From: Hirudinaria manillensis
Lineage: Eukaryota > Annelida > Clitellata > Hirudinida > Hirudinidae
DNA length: 64,000 nucleotides
Assembly (NCBI GenBank): GCA_034509925.1
Contig: CM067535.1
Location: 2,621,001 to 2,685,000, forward strand
Direction of reading: 5' to 3'
In this document: piece after piece, positions 36,963 to 53,900 of the stretch
How positions within the stretch are numbered: position 1 is the stretch's first letter
Layout: each line of letters starts with the position of its first letter
Notes under the pieces: model-generated
What the model was told of the DNA's origin: nothing
Database searches by the model: none
What the model saw: only the letters and a program-made list of their open reading frames with translations
Made by a program: the position numbers and the translations under genes

Positions 36963-39900
36963 ATGAAAGCGAAACTAAGAAAATTGATGCTGGCATTTTT
37001 TTTATTAGAAACATGCTGCTCACCATTAGGTAAGTTTACAATCGTAACATTATCAAATATAAATACTATCTTAACTGTTAAACATCAAAATGTTGTCCAA
37101 TTTATTTATTAAATATGTTTGCCAAGTGAAAGACAATTTAGCCTACATGAGACCGACATTCGAAAATGGCGTTAAGCGAAAAGCTAATGATAAGGCCGTT
37201 GACGGAAAAAATAGATCCTGCATCCTCCTTGAGACATCTCCAGATTCAGGAAAATCATTCCTGCCGTGGTGGAGCGTGCAATTGAATGGAACTTATTCTA
37301 TAAAAACCGTCACGGTGTTCTATAATCCCATATACTCAGGGGGTTACTTCTATTTCCCATTCCAAATTTATTTTAATGAATAAACATTTAAAATAATGTT
37401 AATAATAATATGGAATGGTTTCATTAAAACGCGTTAGCAATAATAATGTTATTATAATGTATATCAAATATTATATATATTTATAATTCATTAAAAATAA
37501 TAATATTATTGTTATTATTGTTACATCATAATTGTCACCATCGCATAATCTAACTAACCATTTTGATCGTTGAAATCCAAATTGTTCAATTATCAACAAA
37601 AATTAGCAATCAGCATTATTTGCAAACCTGCGACCCTTTAAAAATGGTTTTGACCAAAAAAGTTGTACTTTTCAATACAAATGCTTTCAAATGCAGACGA
37701 ACTTCATCTTGAAAATTTTGCAATCCTTACCTCATTAGATTCTTATGAACATTTAATAAAGTGTGGTGTCGTTAAACACAAGGCTTCGAAACGCGTTGGT
37801 GCGTTATTATTAGTTTTAAACTTTTAAAATTTTGACTATAATAAAATAATAAACAAATGTCAAATGCGATGTGATACATACATGTATTAATAATAATAAT
37901 AGTTATTTTATAAAGCGCCATATGCATAGCGTCAGAGGCGCTTTGCGTGATCTTATATCCCTAGTATTAACAGCTTTAAATTGTTAACTGATGGATTAAT
38001 TAATAACCGAATTACTAACCCTTTTATGAACATGAAATGCCGGTATAGTTTTAATGAAAAGTTTAAGATAAATTTGCGTTATATTTAGTCGATCACGTTA
38101 ATGTCACCTGTCTGGACAACGCATATGGCAATCTTGTGCATATTATAAAAAGTAGAGGACGAAGTCATAACATACTGTCAATCTGCGAAGTTTGTGTCTA
38201 CGGGGAAGTTAACCTGGATAAAAGTAAATAATTTCTTTATTTTTATTCTTATCCGATAAATTTCAAACGCAAATTAGAAAAAAAAAATTCTTAATTTGAA
38301 TATGAGATCGAATTTCATAAATTTTTGTCAATGCAATAAATTTCAGTCACACTGTCTTACAAGAAACCGACAGAGCAAAATGGTGTGTTATTCAGCGACA
38401 TATCACATTTAGCTGTTGATGGAAATTTGGAAACATGTACCAGAGTGCGTTCTTCAAGAGAAAATGCATGGTGGAGTGTGATGCTTGATGATATTTATGC
38501 AATTTCGGGTGTCCACTCAGTTCTCAATCCACACAATAATGGTTATTCAACGTGTCTATTCATTTTTTGACGATGATGATTATGCCAATGTGATTTTAAA
38601 TTATTTTAGACGTAAAAGTGAGTAATATTGGCATTTATATTTCAAACGATGTGGATATTTTGAAACAACAATTATGCGATTCCATTCTTGAAAATCGCAT
38701 GGCCACAGGTTTAAGAATCTTTATATTTAGAAACAATTTTTAAAATTTCATAACTTGAAATGTGATATTTAATACAAATTTTAAAATGAATTTTGATATT
38801 TATGTTTAACGTTTTTAGGCGGATATCTGAATTTGACCTGCATTACTTATGTAGCAGGTAAATATGTTACGATGATGAAAACTGGAGGTCATGATGTGAA
38901 ATCTTTGTTTTTATGCGAAGTACTTGTGACGGAAAGTCAGGCCAATAAAGGTATAACATAATTAATTGCAATTACACTATTTTTATTTCTATTTGAATTA
39001 ATAAGCTAATAATTATAATAAGCTTCAAATACGTGCTTATGTTGCAACACCATTAAGATTGCTCTAATGGCGGAATGAAATGTTCATCAAGCTCTGTGTG
39101 CATATCGAAAAGAAACATTTGTGACAGGGTCAAGCAGTGTGATGATGGCAGTGATGAATTACATTGCGGTCGGTTACAAAATTGAATTAATTTATCTAAA
39201 CAAAATGGGACAATATTTGTATTTTGTCATTGCAAAAAATATAGCCATTTATAAATTGTTCCTCCTAAACTACTGTTTCTATTGTCCTTATAATAGATTT
39301 CTTTTAAAACCATCTTAAGCTAAAACATTATGTTGTAGACATTCATAATTCTGTTACTAATCACAGAGTGCCTATCTTATCAATACAAGTGCATTGAAGG
39401 GTTATGCATACACAACGATTGGCTTTGTGATGGCACTAAAGATTGCCCAAAAGGGGATGATGAAAAATTAGACCTGTGTAATAAATATTTATTCTCTTCT
39501 TTTTATATCATCCACGATTACAAAATTTTAAGGCAAATGTATTTTCCGAAACTGATTCAAATACAAACTTTCTAAAGGTCGGTGTACGCCGAATCAATTC
39601 AAGTGCTTCAAACACAGACAGTGCATTGACAACTCGAAGAGATGCGATGGAATCATCGATTGTCCTGATTCATCGGACGAGTTTCATTGCCGTAATAAAA
39701 TTATTTTCTCATAAATTGCTTATATTACAATTTATTTGAGTAGCAAATGGTTTTATGAAAATTTAAATGTAAATAAATTGTAAACATCAGTCATTTTCCT
39801 CTCTAAATAGTGTATCTTGAGAAAGGAAATCCCAAAACGCCAGTTTTCATCAGAGGCATCTTCCAAGGAGTGGATAATTATTACATATGCAGTGCTTTCT

Positions 39901-41792
39901 GGACAACTACGAATAGTTTTCAAGCTTGCGAACATATGGGTAGAGGGTATAAGAAAATAATTAAATTAAATGCTACAGGATTCCTTTGCAATGCCACTAT
40001 TATTAGCATAACATATACCATATTTAACTTTAGAAGATCCATACGTTACCATAATATATATCAATACTTTATTACATATAATATTCTTGTACATAGTAGT
40101 ACAGAAACTCTTATACATATGTCTATAAACATAACCCCCTTTGTTCATGAATTTAAATGATTTTGAAAGATTTCCAAGCACCACACTGCGCATACCGTTT
40201 ACAGCATCAAACATTCTTGAATTAAAATCCAATGAAATACATAATGACAAGCGTAATCCTGTAATGACTCAGTTTGTGAAGAAGTAAGCTATTTCAATTC
40301 AAAGCGATTACCTTACTTTAAATGTATTACAACAAATAACTTCGTAATAAACAGAAATGCTTGTGGTACTGGCCTATTTGTCAAACTTTCATGTTTTTTG
40401 GAACCCACAGATGAAGGTCAACTTATCTGCATTATACAAGTTATTGTATGTTATCACACTGTAACTCACACTTCACTCTAACTCATTCCACAATGCTTAC
40501 GCTCTAAAGGCAAGATTCCATGCATGACTCGCAGTGTGATTCCAGCGTCTCTAATTTCGAGCTCAGTTTAAAAAGAAATTACATTAATAAAAATTAATTC
40601 TTAATTCTACATTCATCCTAAATCACCCATGTTTCACATAATTTTAATAAAGGTACTTTATTTCTCCAAATCGGAGAGATAATAAGTGACACTGACATCA
40701 TTGCAGATTGTGGTCGGCGTGGTAAATTTGATTATTCTGAATCATTTCTACAATATATAATCAATGGAGATGTGGCCAAAAGAGATGCCTGGCCATGGCA
40801 TGTTCAAGTGATTGTGGGAGAAACGAATGTTTGCGGAGGGAGTATATTAGATTATTACTGGATTCTCACTGCGGCACATTGCATATTGTAACCAGTTTTA
40901 TTAAAATAGTTTAAATAAATTAATTAAATCATAAAAATTTCTAAATTTATTAAACAAATTTGAAACAGTGACTTAAATAATATCTCTCATGTGACCGTCA
41001 AATTTGGCACCAATTTAGACAACGACCCCGGTGTTGTGGGTCGTGAAGTGTCTAAATTTTTCATCCATCCAAATTATACAGAGTATTCCAGTCTTGATGA
41101 CATTGCCCTATTAAAACTCGAACATCCAATAATGTTTAACAATTTCTTCAAGCCAATTTGCTTGCCAAAAAAGAATCATAATGACACAAAGTTAAAATCG
41201 TATCGCTACTGTATTATAACTGGATTCGGAAGTTTTGAAAGAGGTTTAGATTCATTCTTTTTTAGAAGTGCGAATATTAATTATGTATTAATTTATTTTA
41301 TAGCCTATGGTTCCAGAAAGCCACATCGATTGAGACAAGGACGAATGGATTTAATGACTAATGACGAATGTCTAAGAAATCTCCTAAATGTCACTGGTGT
41401 GAATTTTGAAACTATTCTGGCAACAAACAAAATTGTCTGTGCAGGTTCAATGCCGTCAACATTCGGAATTAATAGCTGCATGGTTAGAATTTTGTTGATG
41501 TTTCTAGTTCTCTAATTTTTTAACTTTTCAAGGTTTACTTATAATTTTACATCCGCTATAAAACTCTCTGGTTCCCGATTCATTTTCTGAAAGGGTTTAG
41601 AGTTTGCCAATTTCTGGTCCTCAGGGTGACAGCGGTGGTCCTCTGGTCTGTAAGAATGAAAATGGGGTCTGGACTCAAATTGGAATTATGATGTCTTATT
41701 ATGAAAGAAGTACTGCAGTACACTGTTCAAACAGTATATTTGCAAGAGTCAGTCATCATCTCGATTTTATCAGACACGTTATCCTCACGTGA
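36963..41792 (+). CDS. Unit 7: secreted FTP2-LDLa3-SRCR-serine protease, full length
   Basis: Seventeen exons close to 795 codons plus stop: 36963-37029, 37127-37342, 37697-37798, 38089-38223, 38347-38541, 38610-38708, 38819-38950, 39058-39168, 39367-39477, 39578-39691, 39811-39946, 40179-40283, 40355-40416, 40707-40887, 40969-41243, 41304-41482, 41625-41792. Residues 1-22 signal peptide; 23-173 and 174-315 FTP; 316-427 three LDLa; 428-528 SRCR-like; 529-795 S1 protease with full triad (TAAHC, LDDIAL, GDSGGP). Activation site Y|IING, residue 189 Asn (GINSCM). The FTP1 second exon (37697-37798) is the least certain, but its phase and [16 protein letters not shown] pattern fit. LDLa2 and LDLa3 are joined by a split Cys codon. 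AATAAA at 41848-41853. Closest relative: truncated unit 8. Confidence 0.88.
37888..37960. repeat. Second TAA plus GCGCC-type repeat
   Basis: A TAATAATAATAA run leads into TTTTATAAAGCGCC and then GAGGCGCTTTGCG, the same layout as 21361-21440. It lies in the FTP1 intron of unit 7. Confidence 0.55.
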
Positions 41793-42338
41793 ATAGGATG
41801 CTAGTTCAGAAAATTACTGAAAATTTGATTAGTAATTTTGACATTCAAATAAATTGCATAGTGGAAAATGTCTTTGTTATAGCCACGTGATAAATAAAAA
41901 TTTATGATTTAAAATTATATTTTAAAAAATCTGCCATTGGCCACGAACTTGTCGTAAGTTTGCAGCAATTCACTCGATATAAATTCAAATTATTTCATAA
42001 ATATATTATACAATTAAATATAAATGTCGCGCATTTTCATATTTTGCTTAAAACCTCATTTTCGACTCTTTAATAAATAAATCTACGGAAAAAGAATTAC
42101 GAGAATTCAACTTTAATCATATTAGACATGGCCTTAATGAAATTAAATGCTTCGAAATCCACGACCATTAAATGCGAAATGTGTCCATATTTGATCAAAT
42201 TTATCCTATTATTAATTTGGAGATAGGCAGTATCTGTCTTATCAAATAAAATAAATTTCACTCAAGCCTTGCACTTCAATAATTTTAACAACTACTCTGT
42301 TCGTGAGAGCAATTCTTATTACCATTGATCGAGTAAAA
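41793..42338. other. Spacer between units 7 and 8
   Basis: Short AT-rich spacer with the unit 7 polyadenylation signal; no other feature recognised. Confidence 0.55.
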
Positions 42339-44548
<2,210 letters not shown>

Positions 44549-45221
44549 AAAGGATGTCATTGAGAATGTTACTGAAAATATAATTCATAATTTTGTATAA
44601 TTAAAATAAATTGCTTAAAGAAAACTTGTGCTTGTTATCTCTCAAATCAAAATGAAAGTGTAAATTTTAAGTTTTAAATTATATAGAAAAGATAAATACA
44701 TTTGCCGATTATCTTTGAAGTAAGGCAGCTTTTTGTTAAACATTTAATAATTAATTTAATATATTTGATGATTTATTTCGTTAATAAAATATGAAATAAA
44801 ATATGTTACTTATAAATATCTCTTATTTTTAGATTTTATTTACATTTAAATGTACTAGCTATATAAAGCTTTATTAAAATTGAACGCTATTGAAAATTAG
44901 TTATGCCCAATTTAGAAAAACAAAATCTGTTAAAGTGTGACCTAATTCATTCAATTATTATTTTGAAGCGATGACTATCTTATCAATTTATAACGAATTA
45001 CGTACAATTAGAAACAAAGATAAATAAACTATTGTTTATTTACATCTCATAAATCATAATTTATTTGCTCATTGAGATCCAGTATAGTCTAGAATTTATA
45101 TTTAAGAATTTGTTGAGTCTAGTTTACCAGAATCAGTTTAAAGCCAATCAAATCATTATTAACGATATAGTCATTTTTTTAAATCATATAATCTAAAGCA
45201 ATCTTCTGTAAATAATACAAA
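44549..45221. other. Spacer between units 8 and 9
   Basis: AT-rich; contains the unit 8 polyadenylation signal at 44605-44610. No exon or element recognised. Confidence 0.55.
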
Positions 45222-48200
45222 ATGAGGGTGTTAGCCGTACTGGTGATATTTTCTGCTATCAAAAGTGGCAATACGCAGTCTGGTTATTATTTTATACAAA
45301 TATTATTAATAATATTAATAATAATATATTTTAATATATAATAATAATATTAATATTATTAATAATTTTTATACAAATATTATAAATATTATTAATATTT
45401 ATTAAATACTTATTAACCTAATAGTTTTTTTGAAGTATAGGGTTATGCAATGTTTTTGAAGACATACCATTACACATAACACAAATATTAACAATTTTGC
45501 AATTTCAGCAAATCTGGCATTTAAAAGGCCAACTTATCAAACTCAGCCTTATAAAGAGAAAGTATCTGATTTAGCGGTTGATGGAAATATCAATACTTGT
45601 GCTTACCTTGTTGTTAACGATTCAAGAAAGATGGCATCTTGGAATGTCCAACTGGATGAAACGTATGACATAAAGACTGTAATCATTTACTACGACCTCG
45701 GATTGCCATGTTAGTTCGTATTTCAATAATGTAATAATGACCAATGCAGCTATAATTGAGGCAACTTAATATCATATCACATCTTAAACATTTCATTCAA
45801 TTTTAGTTTATGCTCCAAGTAATGCTGATGTCGTTCATTAACAATAAGAATTTTATTTATTCTATTTGAAACAGATTTAAGTCATCTCAACGACATCGTC
45901 ATATATGTCTCTAGTGACGCAACAAATTACGAAAATTGTGCCTACTTTAGAATTACAAATGCAAGTCAAGGAATTAATTTTCTTATTAGAGGTATGAATT
46001 AATATGAATTAATTACGTAACAACTTAAACAAAAATGCAGCATAAAATTATTTGATAATTATATTTTATTATATATTATTATATATTATTATATATTATA
46101 TTATATTATATTATATTATATTATATTATATTATATTATATTATATTATATTATATTATATTATATTATATTATATTATATTATATTATATTATATTATA
46201 TTATATTATATTATATTATATTATATTATATTATATTATATTATATTATATTATATTATATTATATTATATTATATTATTAAGAAGCACGAAATTAGTCC
46301 TTAATATTTATTAATAATTATCGTAAATAAATGTAAAGTAAAATGTCTGATAAAATAAATTTTAAGAGCCATAAAAAAAATTCTAGCTGGTAAAACTATT
46401 TTTCAGGCCGATTTTTAAACTTATCGTGTTCAGAAAATGTTTTTGGAAACATGGTCCACATCGTCAAAAACGATGTCACAGACCTCAATAATCTTGTAGT
46501 CTGTGAAGTTTACATTTACGGGGAAGTCAATCGTGACACAAGTGAGGACGTTACAAAGTGCAAAAAAAAATTTAAATGAATTAGTTTTTAAAACGTATAA
46601 ATTATGTTAGCATTTGCAAAGTTAAAGCGCTTTTTTCTTAATAAATGTAATGTAGTAAAACAAGTCAACAGTTCTTTCAATAGACTTTATTCAATCAACT
46701 GCATCCTCAAATTAGCCCACGTGAGCTTTTAAAAATATTGTAATGCATAATTATTTGCTATAATACATGGCCGTCTTCCCGATCATTTTAAATGTGCTTC
46801 AGACAAAATTCAAATTTAATTTAATGGATATTAGTCCTTTTTTTTTGCCTAATAAATAAAATTTAGAACTTAATATTAAACGCATTAAATTCCAATATTA
46901 ATAACGAAATTATAAAATCGTATATTTTGCTACTATTGCTTGTATAGTCACTCTGTCATACAGAAGACCGACAGAACAGAGTGGAATGCTATTTAGGAAC
47001 TTATCGTCTTTAGCTGTTGACGGCAAATTGAAAACATGTACACGAGTTCGTGCGTCTAAACATCATGAGGCATGGTGGCGTGTCACATTGAATAACATTA
47101 ATGCAATTTCGGGCATCTCAATACATTTCTATCCAAACAATCGTGGTTGGCACTAATAATATTAATGATAATGATAATAAATGGATTTAATGCTATAGAT
47201 ATTTGTGAATCGGCATTGATTTTGTTTTCTAATATGATCTTCCTATTCAGAAGTTGGTTATTTAAATAACTTCAAGATATACGTCTCAAATGATATTGAC
47301 AATTTCGAACAGCAGCTTTGTTTTTTCCTTGAGGGCAATGTGACAACATCAGGTTAGAACGATACGTCTAGAATAGAACTTCAAAAACACTTTAATGTGA
47401 TTAAAGTGTAACTTAGTTTGATTTATTATATTAAAACATTAATTTCAAAATCTATTGATTATCTTAATCTAGATAACTACATCAACTTGACTTGTTTTCA
47501 TCATGTTGTTGGAATGTACGTCACAATAAAAAAATCCGGAGGACATATGCCAGAACGATTATACTTCTGTGAAGTGTTCATTTATCCTAAAAAAATCGAT
47601 CAAAGTTTGATGTCATTTAGTTCATGTACTTATATCTTATACGTATATTTGCTTAAAGTTGTGAAATCTTGCATTGCAAGATTGCACTGATGGATCTATG
47701 CCATGTAAATCGAATTGCATTCCAAAGGCGAAAATCTGTGACAGAGTCAAAGATTGCTACGATGGAAGAGATGAATTAAACTGCGGTCAGTCTCAAAGTT
47801 TATTTATTTTTGATAAATTAGTTTTAAATATAATTTAATTATTTATAATTAGTTTTAAAGAAGCAGAAATAAAAAGATTTCTCAACCAATTTTATCAGAT
47901 GGTCGTTTAATTTCCTATCATATCAGGGAAATGTAACTAAAATATACATTTATGCTAACTGCAACCAGCCAATTAACATCAGATGAATGCTTTTAAATAT
48001 TAGATTCTTTAAAAGTGTACTTCTATATGTTTAAGAACTTTCATTTGTAAAACATTGTGCCTATAATGAATTTGATTTTCTTAACTTGAAGCCTGTCTTT
48101 CTCACCAATTCAAGTGCGACAATGGTTTATGCATACCTTTTGAATTGACTTGCGATGGAACGAAAGACTGTCCGAACGGTGATGATGAGCAAACACCCCT

Positions 48201-50193
48201 GCAATGTAAAATTTACTTTATTTCACTTTATTGTCTGTCATAAAAGAAAAGTTAATTATTGGATTAATTACAAATCTGAAAGGTTCATGTCCAAAGAATA
48301 AGTTTAAATGTCTTAAATTTTCACACTGCGTTCCGAAGTCGCAGGTTTGTGACGGTCTCATTCATTGCAATGACTCATCGGACGAGCTTCGTTGCTGTAA
48401 TAAATTTGGTTTTTGTTTTTTTTTTAATAATTACTTTATTTATTTTTCATTATTTTTATTATTTCTTATCTTTAAATAATCCATTGTAGTCATTTAAAGG
48501 AATCCGGTAAGCACAATTAGGTGTTTGTCTTTTGCTTAGTGAAATTTGAGAACGAGTCTCTTACTTCGAGTTTGGTCAAAGCCACCTTTCATGGAGAAGA
48601 TGATTTTTATATATGCAGTACTCACTGGAATAACTTGATAAGTTTTAGAGTATGCAAGTACTTGGGGAGAAGGTATGTAGTAACATTAAGTAGGTCACAT
48701 TAATAAGAATCTATTTAAATATTTTATTGACAGTCTTGCAGTCACTTCGAATTACGTATGGCTTCAAACGTCTAAAATACTCAAATTTATACCAAACCAA
48801 ACTGTCAAGGATGTGGCCACACCGATTATGTTTTCATTCCAAAAAAGGTATTTGAATCTGTCTCGGAGTTCATTTAAAGGATCAATATTAAATGCTTTTA
48901 ACTAACAGCAATTACTGTGAATCTGGACATTTCATTACTCTCGAGTGTTCACAGTTTCCAGGTTAGCCGAATATAGGTTCATTCTCTTACATTCCGTAAC
49001 ATGCATGTATGGCTATAGCAATGTGAAAGAAATGCGAGCCCTTACTTTCAATGCTGCCAAAGTGGAATACCATTAACAAAATAAAGAATAAGTTAAAAAG
49101 ACTTATTCGAAAGGCAGGAGTAATGAAAAAGTTTAAATGCTAATACTTTTTTTAAATAATGTATTCACGTTTATGATTCAGACTGCGGTGTAAGCGGTAC
49201 CGATGAAACTTACCTGCCCTACATAATCAACGGAGACGTGGCCAAGCCAGATGCATGGCCTTGGCATGTTCAATTGGTTGAAAATGGATTTACTTCATGT
49301 GGAGGAAGTATTATCAGCAATAACTGGATTCTTACAGCAGCCCATTGTGTCGAGTAATGAAAATTAAGTGCACCAATTTTATTTATATGATTGCATTTGC
49401 TGATGCATTTTCTAACAGAAAAATAAAAAATATATCACGAATATTAATTACGGTCGGAACGAAAAGAATGAGAAATAATCCAATGGCTATCAGTTACCCT
49501 GTGGCCCGCCTTGTTATACACCCGGAATTTTCCAATGTAAGCCGTGACGATGACATTGCCATGATCCAAACTAGGACTCGCATAGCATCTACCCCCATCT
49601 GCTTGCCTAGCGAATATTACGATGAGAAACAATTAATGTCTTATCGTTACTGCATTATAACTGGCTTTGGGCGTATTAGCCGAGGTCAGTATTTTTGTTT
49701 TACGAGATCAGTATTCCATCATAATTTATGCAATCTTTTGAAATATAATTTTTTTTTCTGCAGACGGTACATTTTCAGATCAATTAAGACAAGGCCGGTT
49801 AAATATAATGTCAAAAGAACAATGCCTGAGGAATCTACTAAATGTTACTACTTTAAGAAACGCGAGCATAAACGTTGTCCTAAAGTCAAAAAAAAAACTT
49901 TGCTCTGGCTCCGTGCCAACGACTTACGGTGTGAACTTATGTAAAGTAAGATTTTTTATTTGAAGTTTAACATTATTTAGTAATATAAAGATTTGGTCTC
50001 TTAATTTTAGGGTGATAGTGGTGGCCCTTTTGCTTGCAAAGATGAACATGGAATTTGGACACAAATAGGAATTGTGGAAAGTTTTTACAAAAGCAAATTG
50101 AATATTAGTTGCACCAATAATAACATTGTGAGGGTCGATTTTTATCTGGAGTTCATAAGAAATATCATCCATACTTATCAGGATATCACATAA
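45222..50193 (+). CDS. Unit 9: secreted FTP2-LDLa3-SRCR-serine protease, full length
   Basis: Seventeen exons close to 793 codons plus stop: 45222-45282, 45509-45709, 45875-45991, 46407-46541, 46948-47145, 47251-47352, 47473-47604, 47681-47785, 48092-48205, 48283-48396, 48540-48672, 48734-48847, 48909-48961, 49182-49353, 49419-49684, 49764-49945, 50011-50193. Residues 1-20 signal peptide; 21-171 and 172-315 FTP; 316-426 three LDLa (the first has RDE instead of SDE); 427-526 SRCR-like; 527-793 S1 protease with complete triad (TAAHC, DDDIAM, GDSGGP). Activation site Y|IING, residue 189 Asn (GVNLCK). FTP1 has WN in place of the usual WW, so its core may be altered. The C-terminus extends a few residues beyond relatives. 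A 5-bp microsatellite expands the FTP1 intron 45992-46406. Confidence 0.89.
46069..46280. repeat. (TTATA)n pentanucleotide microsatellite, about 40 copies
   Basis: Near-perfect run inside the FTP1 intron of unit 9. The tyrosine/isoleucine-rich frame through it is an artefact. Confidence 0.96.
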
Positions 50194-50619
50194 TAATATG
50201 TCGCCGTAATAATTTGGAGAAAAATATTAAAAATATAAATGCAGTCTTAAACACCATTTGTTTTTGTTTGTTTTTTTTTTAACAAAAGTTGTATAATTTT
50301 GTTTGTGAAGAATTGAAACATCCAAAACGACAAATGGCTTGAAATGATTGTGGAACAAGTCTAAACCCTAGAATGTTCAGTAATTAATTGCCACAAAAGA
50401 ACTTAAACTCCACCCAACGTAGTTATAAATAACCTTATCCTTATGATAATTTACGTTACGTGTTGCGAAAATTTCTTTGCATTTTGCATGCTATGTAAAT
50501 CGTATTTATAAAGTTAGGCATAGAAGTTGGTTGAATATTAATTTCACATTAACCATAGAATTTTCGAAACGTATTTTTGAGGTGATAGGAATTTGTCAAT
50601 AACAGTTAATAATAAAAAC

Positions 50620-50770
50620 CTAGTGAAAGAGGTGGTCCTCTGATCTGTAAGAATAAAGATGGGATTTTGACTTAAATTGGAGTTATTTTGGATTAAATTG
50701 GAGGAAAAAATGCAGTTTATTGTTATAAAAGTACATTCTCCAAATTTTTAGCTATCATCTGAATTGTAAT
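50620..50770 (+). pseudogene. Remnant of a last protease exon between units 9 and 10
   Basis: The text reads as RGGPLICKNKDGILT, then a stop, then IGVI, matching the [20 protein letters not shown] start of the family's final exon; the catalytic GDS is destroyed. A CTATCATCTGAAT end resembles the VSHHLDF tail of units 7 and 8. No other exon accompanies it. Confidence 0.7.
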
Positions 50771-50984
50771 TTAATATTTTAAAGGTTTAAATTGTCGTTG
50801 TTTTTAATATTTATGCCCATCAAAATAATATTCTAATTCAAAGATATGTGTTCGAGGGTCGACCCAGAATCCCATTTACAGTGCATTCCATTCATCTTAA
50901 TTCATAATGATAATTATTGAGTTGATAAGAGCAAGATAAGAAACAACAAACCATTTGCAGCTGGATCAGTTCGTGTCTCAACAA

Positions 50985-53900
50985 ATGGACTTCTTACTAA
51001 TGTTCACAATTATATTCCCAGGCGCACTTTGTAATAAGTGCTGTCACGGTTTGAAATATAACTTTTTTCCAGGCACGGTTATATTTGCTGTATTTTATAA
51101 TTTTTTCTGCAATTTAAACAAAATCACGTTCATTTTCCAATTATAGTAGTTCTGCCTTTAAAGAAAGCTGTCGTGCAAAGCCGCACTGTTAATAATCAGA
51201 GTGCCTATCTAGCTATTGACGGAGATGTTTATACCTGCTCTTTTACTGGGGATCTAAAAATGAGATTCTCGTGGTGGAGAGTTGAACTTGATGGAATATT
51301 TGAAATAACAAATATCGTTTTGTATTTTATTCCAGGAACACCGTGTAGGTTTAGTTTTTCAACAAATACTTTGAACGTGTTCTTAGAGAAGAGTTGACAA
51401 TTAATTAAGACATTAAGAAAATAAAGATTCTTTCTAAAGAATGATTTTGTTTCACTCAAGGCAGATAGTCGGTTTGTGAATAATCTCAAGATTTACATCT
51501 CTCTGGATAACGAAGATTACGAGCAGAACTTGTGCACTTCTTATGGAAGAACCGATTCAATTCTTCATGGTAAAAACTGTTAAAAAATCTATTATAATTT
51601 ACATTTATTTCTTAAGAATAAACGTGACCTTGTTGAGAAAATATTTTTTTATCCGCTACATAAATTATAGTTTAACGTAAATATTTAACTTTGATAAATA
51701 TTTAATAGACGGATCACACAGAATTAACGATAATAAATGATTGCCTCTCCTCAGCAATTGAAATGATTGAAATTATTTAATAATTTACTATTAAAAATTA
51801 CGTCATTAAAAACATCCAATTGAAAGTTGACCCATTTTCTATTAAGAGTCCCCTCTAACTTTGTATTGCCAAACACCTATCTTCGGTAAGTTTTTGACTA
51901 TAAGAAGAGATGGAGCCTATTGGGCAGGTCACCTCAGTCTTTGTGAGGTGAACATTTATGGTGGAGGTCAGACAGGTATATTGCATCTACTCGCTAATAA
52001 AGTTAATCTTTTGTTATTTTATCATATTTTTGGTTTTTGGTTTCCTTTAAGAGCCATTTTTCAGTTTTGCTTTTATATTTATATGAAATATGTATTGTGG
52101 TTGCATGGTTAACAAATTAATGAATTCAGAATTTAGTGATATAATGAATGAAAAAAAAACAGAAATTAAAAAGAAAAAAAGTAAAGAGATTTTAAATAAT
52201 TCCGATTTTATAGATAGAAAATATATATTTCCAAGGCGCAATCACCTAACATTTGAAATCGCATAAGTTGCTGTTACAGCTTATTAAATATAAACATAGA
52301 TTGCTATTTTTTTTTTTTAAATTTAGCACTAAATGTATAATTATCATTAAATGCTTACATAAGCCAGCTTGTCTCTCCATAAACCGACGACCCAAAATGG
52401 CATCTTGTTCCTAGAAAGTTCTCATTTGGCTGTGGATGGAGATGTCAAAACTTGTACGAGGGTCCAAGCAAACAAAAATCAAATTGCTTGGTGGCGGGTG
52501 ACTTTAGAAGACATTTATTATATTTCAAATGTGACAATTTTTTACGACCCAAATTTAAGTGGTTTGTATAATTGTATAACTTCCCTTTTTAAACATTATA
52601 AAATGTATTATGTATTATGTAATCATTAAGATTTAAGTATTAAAATTGAGCGATAATTTTTTTTTAACTTTTTTTATAGCTTCTTTAACGCTGAATAATT
52701 TCGAAATTTATGTATCAACCAATGCCGAGGATTTACATCAACAACTATGCGCCGTGTTTTATGATTTCAAAAACAATTTCCATAGTGAGAAATTCCAGCC
52801 ATTCTATTAGCAAATGAATATTTTTAATTTCAATTAAATTCAATTGATTTCCATTAGATGGATCGCTGTCACTTTCGTGCGGCAACGTACAATCTGGACG
52901 TTTTGTAACCATACAGAAATTTGGAGGTAATAAACGAGATAAACTGTTTTTCTGCGAGGTGTTGGTCTGGGGAAGCGAATACAAGTTTTCAAACGGTGTT
53001 TAAATTGAATTAATTATTTCTTTCGCAACTATTGTTCGCTATTTTCGCTCCGTTTATTTATTAAATAATCACTATTTGAAAATAACGAATGTCAGAAAAG
53101 ATATTTAAAGATGTTATCTAATTATATTTTATTTAAGTTTGCCTAAGTGAAGAATTAGTTTGTTTGGAGGATGGTGTTTGCATTCCAAAGTCTAAAATTT
53201 GCGACGGCGTCAGGGATTGTTCAAGTAATATCGACGAAGCAAACTGCGGTAATTGGCATAACTTGTTAATTAAATGTTTTTTTTGGGGCGTCAGGAATAA
53301 CTTAATATTAAAATATAGTTTCGTAACGATTATGATAAATGCTGAAATAACCAAAGTTTTGCTTTGCTTGAACTAGAATCATACCAAAACGATTTTTAAT
53401 ATAGTAAAGAAAAAAGTATAATAACATATAATCAGTAATATAATAAAATTCGTAATCAAAGCTTGCTCAGAGTTCCAATATCGGTGCAGTGAAGCACAAT
53501 GTATTCATAAAGATTGGTTGTGCGACGGTACTGCAGATTGTCCAAAAGGAGATGATGAAGAAGTTAATTCATGTGGTACGTTTGTTTTTTTAATTATTGT
53601 TTATTTATTTTGAAAAATTTATAAAATTATTACAAAATACTCTGATTTTGTTTTAATGTATATTCAATGTGTCCAAAAGTAACGTGCGATTCGACCAAAT
53701 TTAAATGCCACAAGAACAATGTATGCATTGGTCTCGCACTAAGATGCAATGGCATCATTGACTGCTCGGACTCCTCAGATGAAATTGGATGTCGTGAGCA
53801 AATAATATTCTTTTTAAATTTATTGTATTTTATTGACCACAAATAATACTAAAACAGTTGAACTCCAAAACTCGTTCGTCCGTCAAAATATCCCAAGATT

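Noticed and set aside
46052..46282. Tyr/Ile/Leu-repeat ORF
   Set aside because: Translation of the TTATA microsatellite in an intron.
49345..49944. Continuous 199-codon ORF through protease exons 2 and 3 of unit 9
   Set aside because: It reads through introns; splice sites at 49684/49764 restore the family motifs in the correct frame, while the ORF reads exon 3 out of frame.
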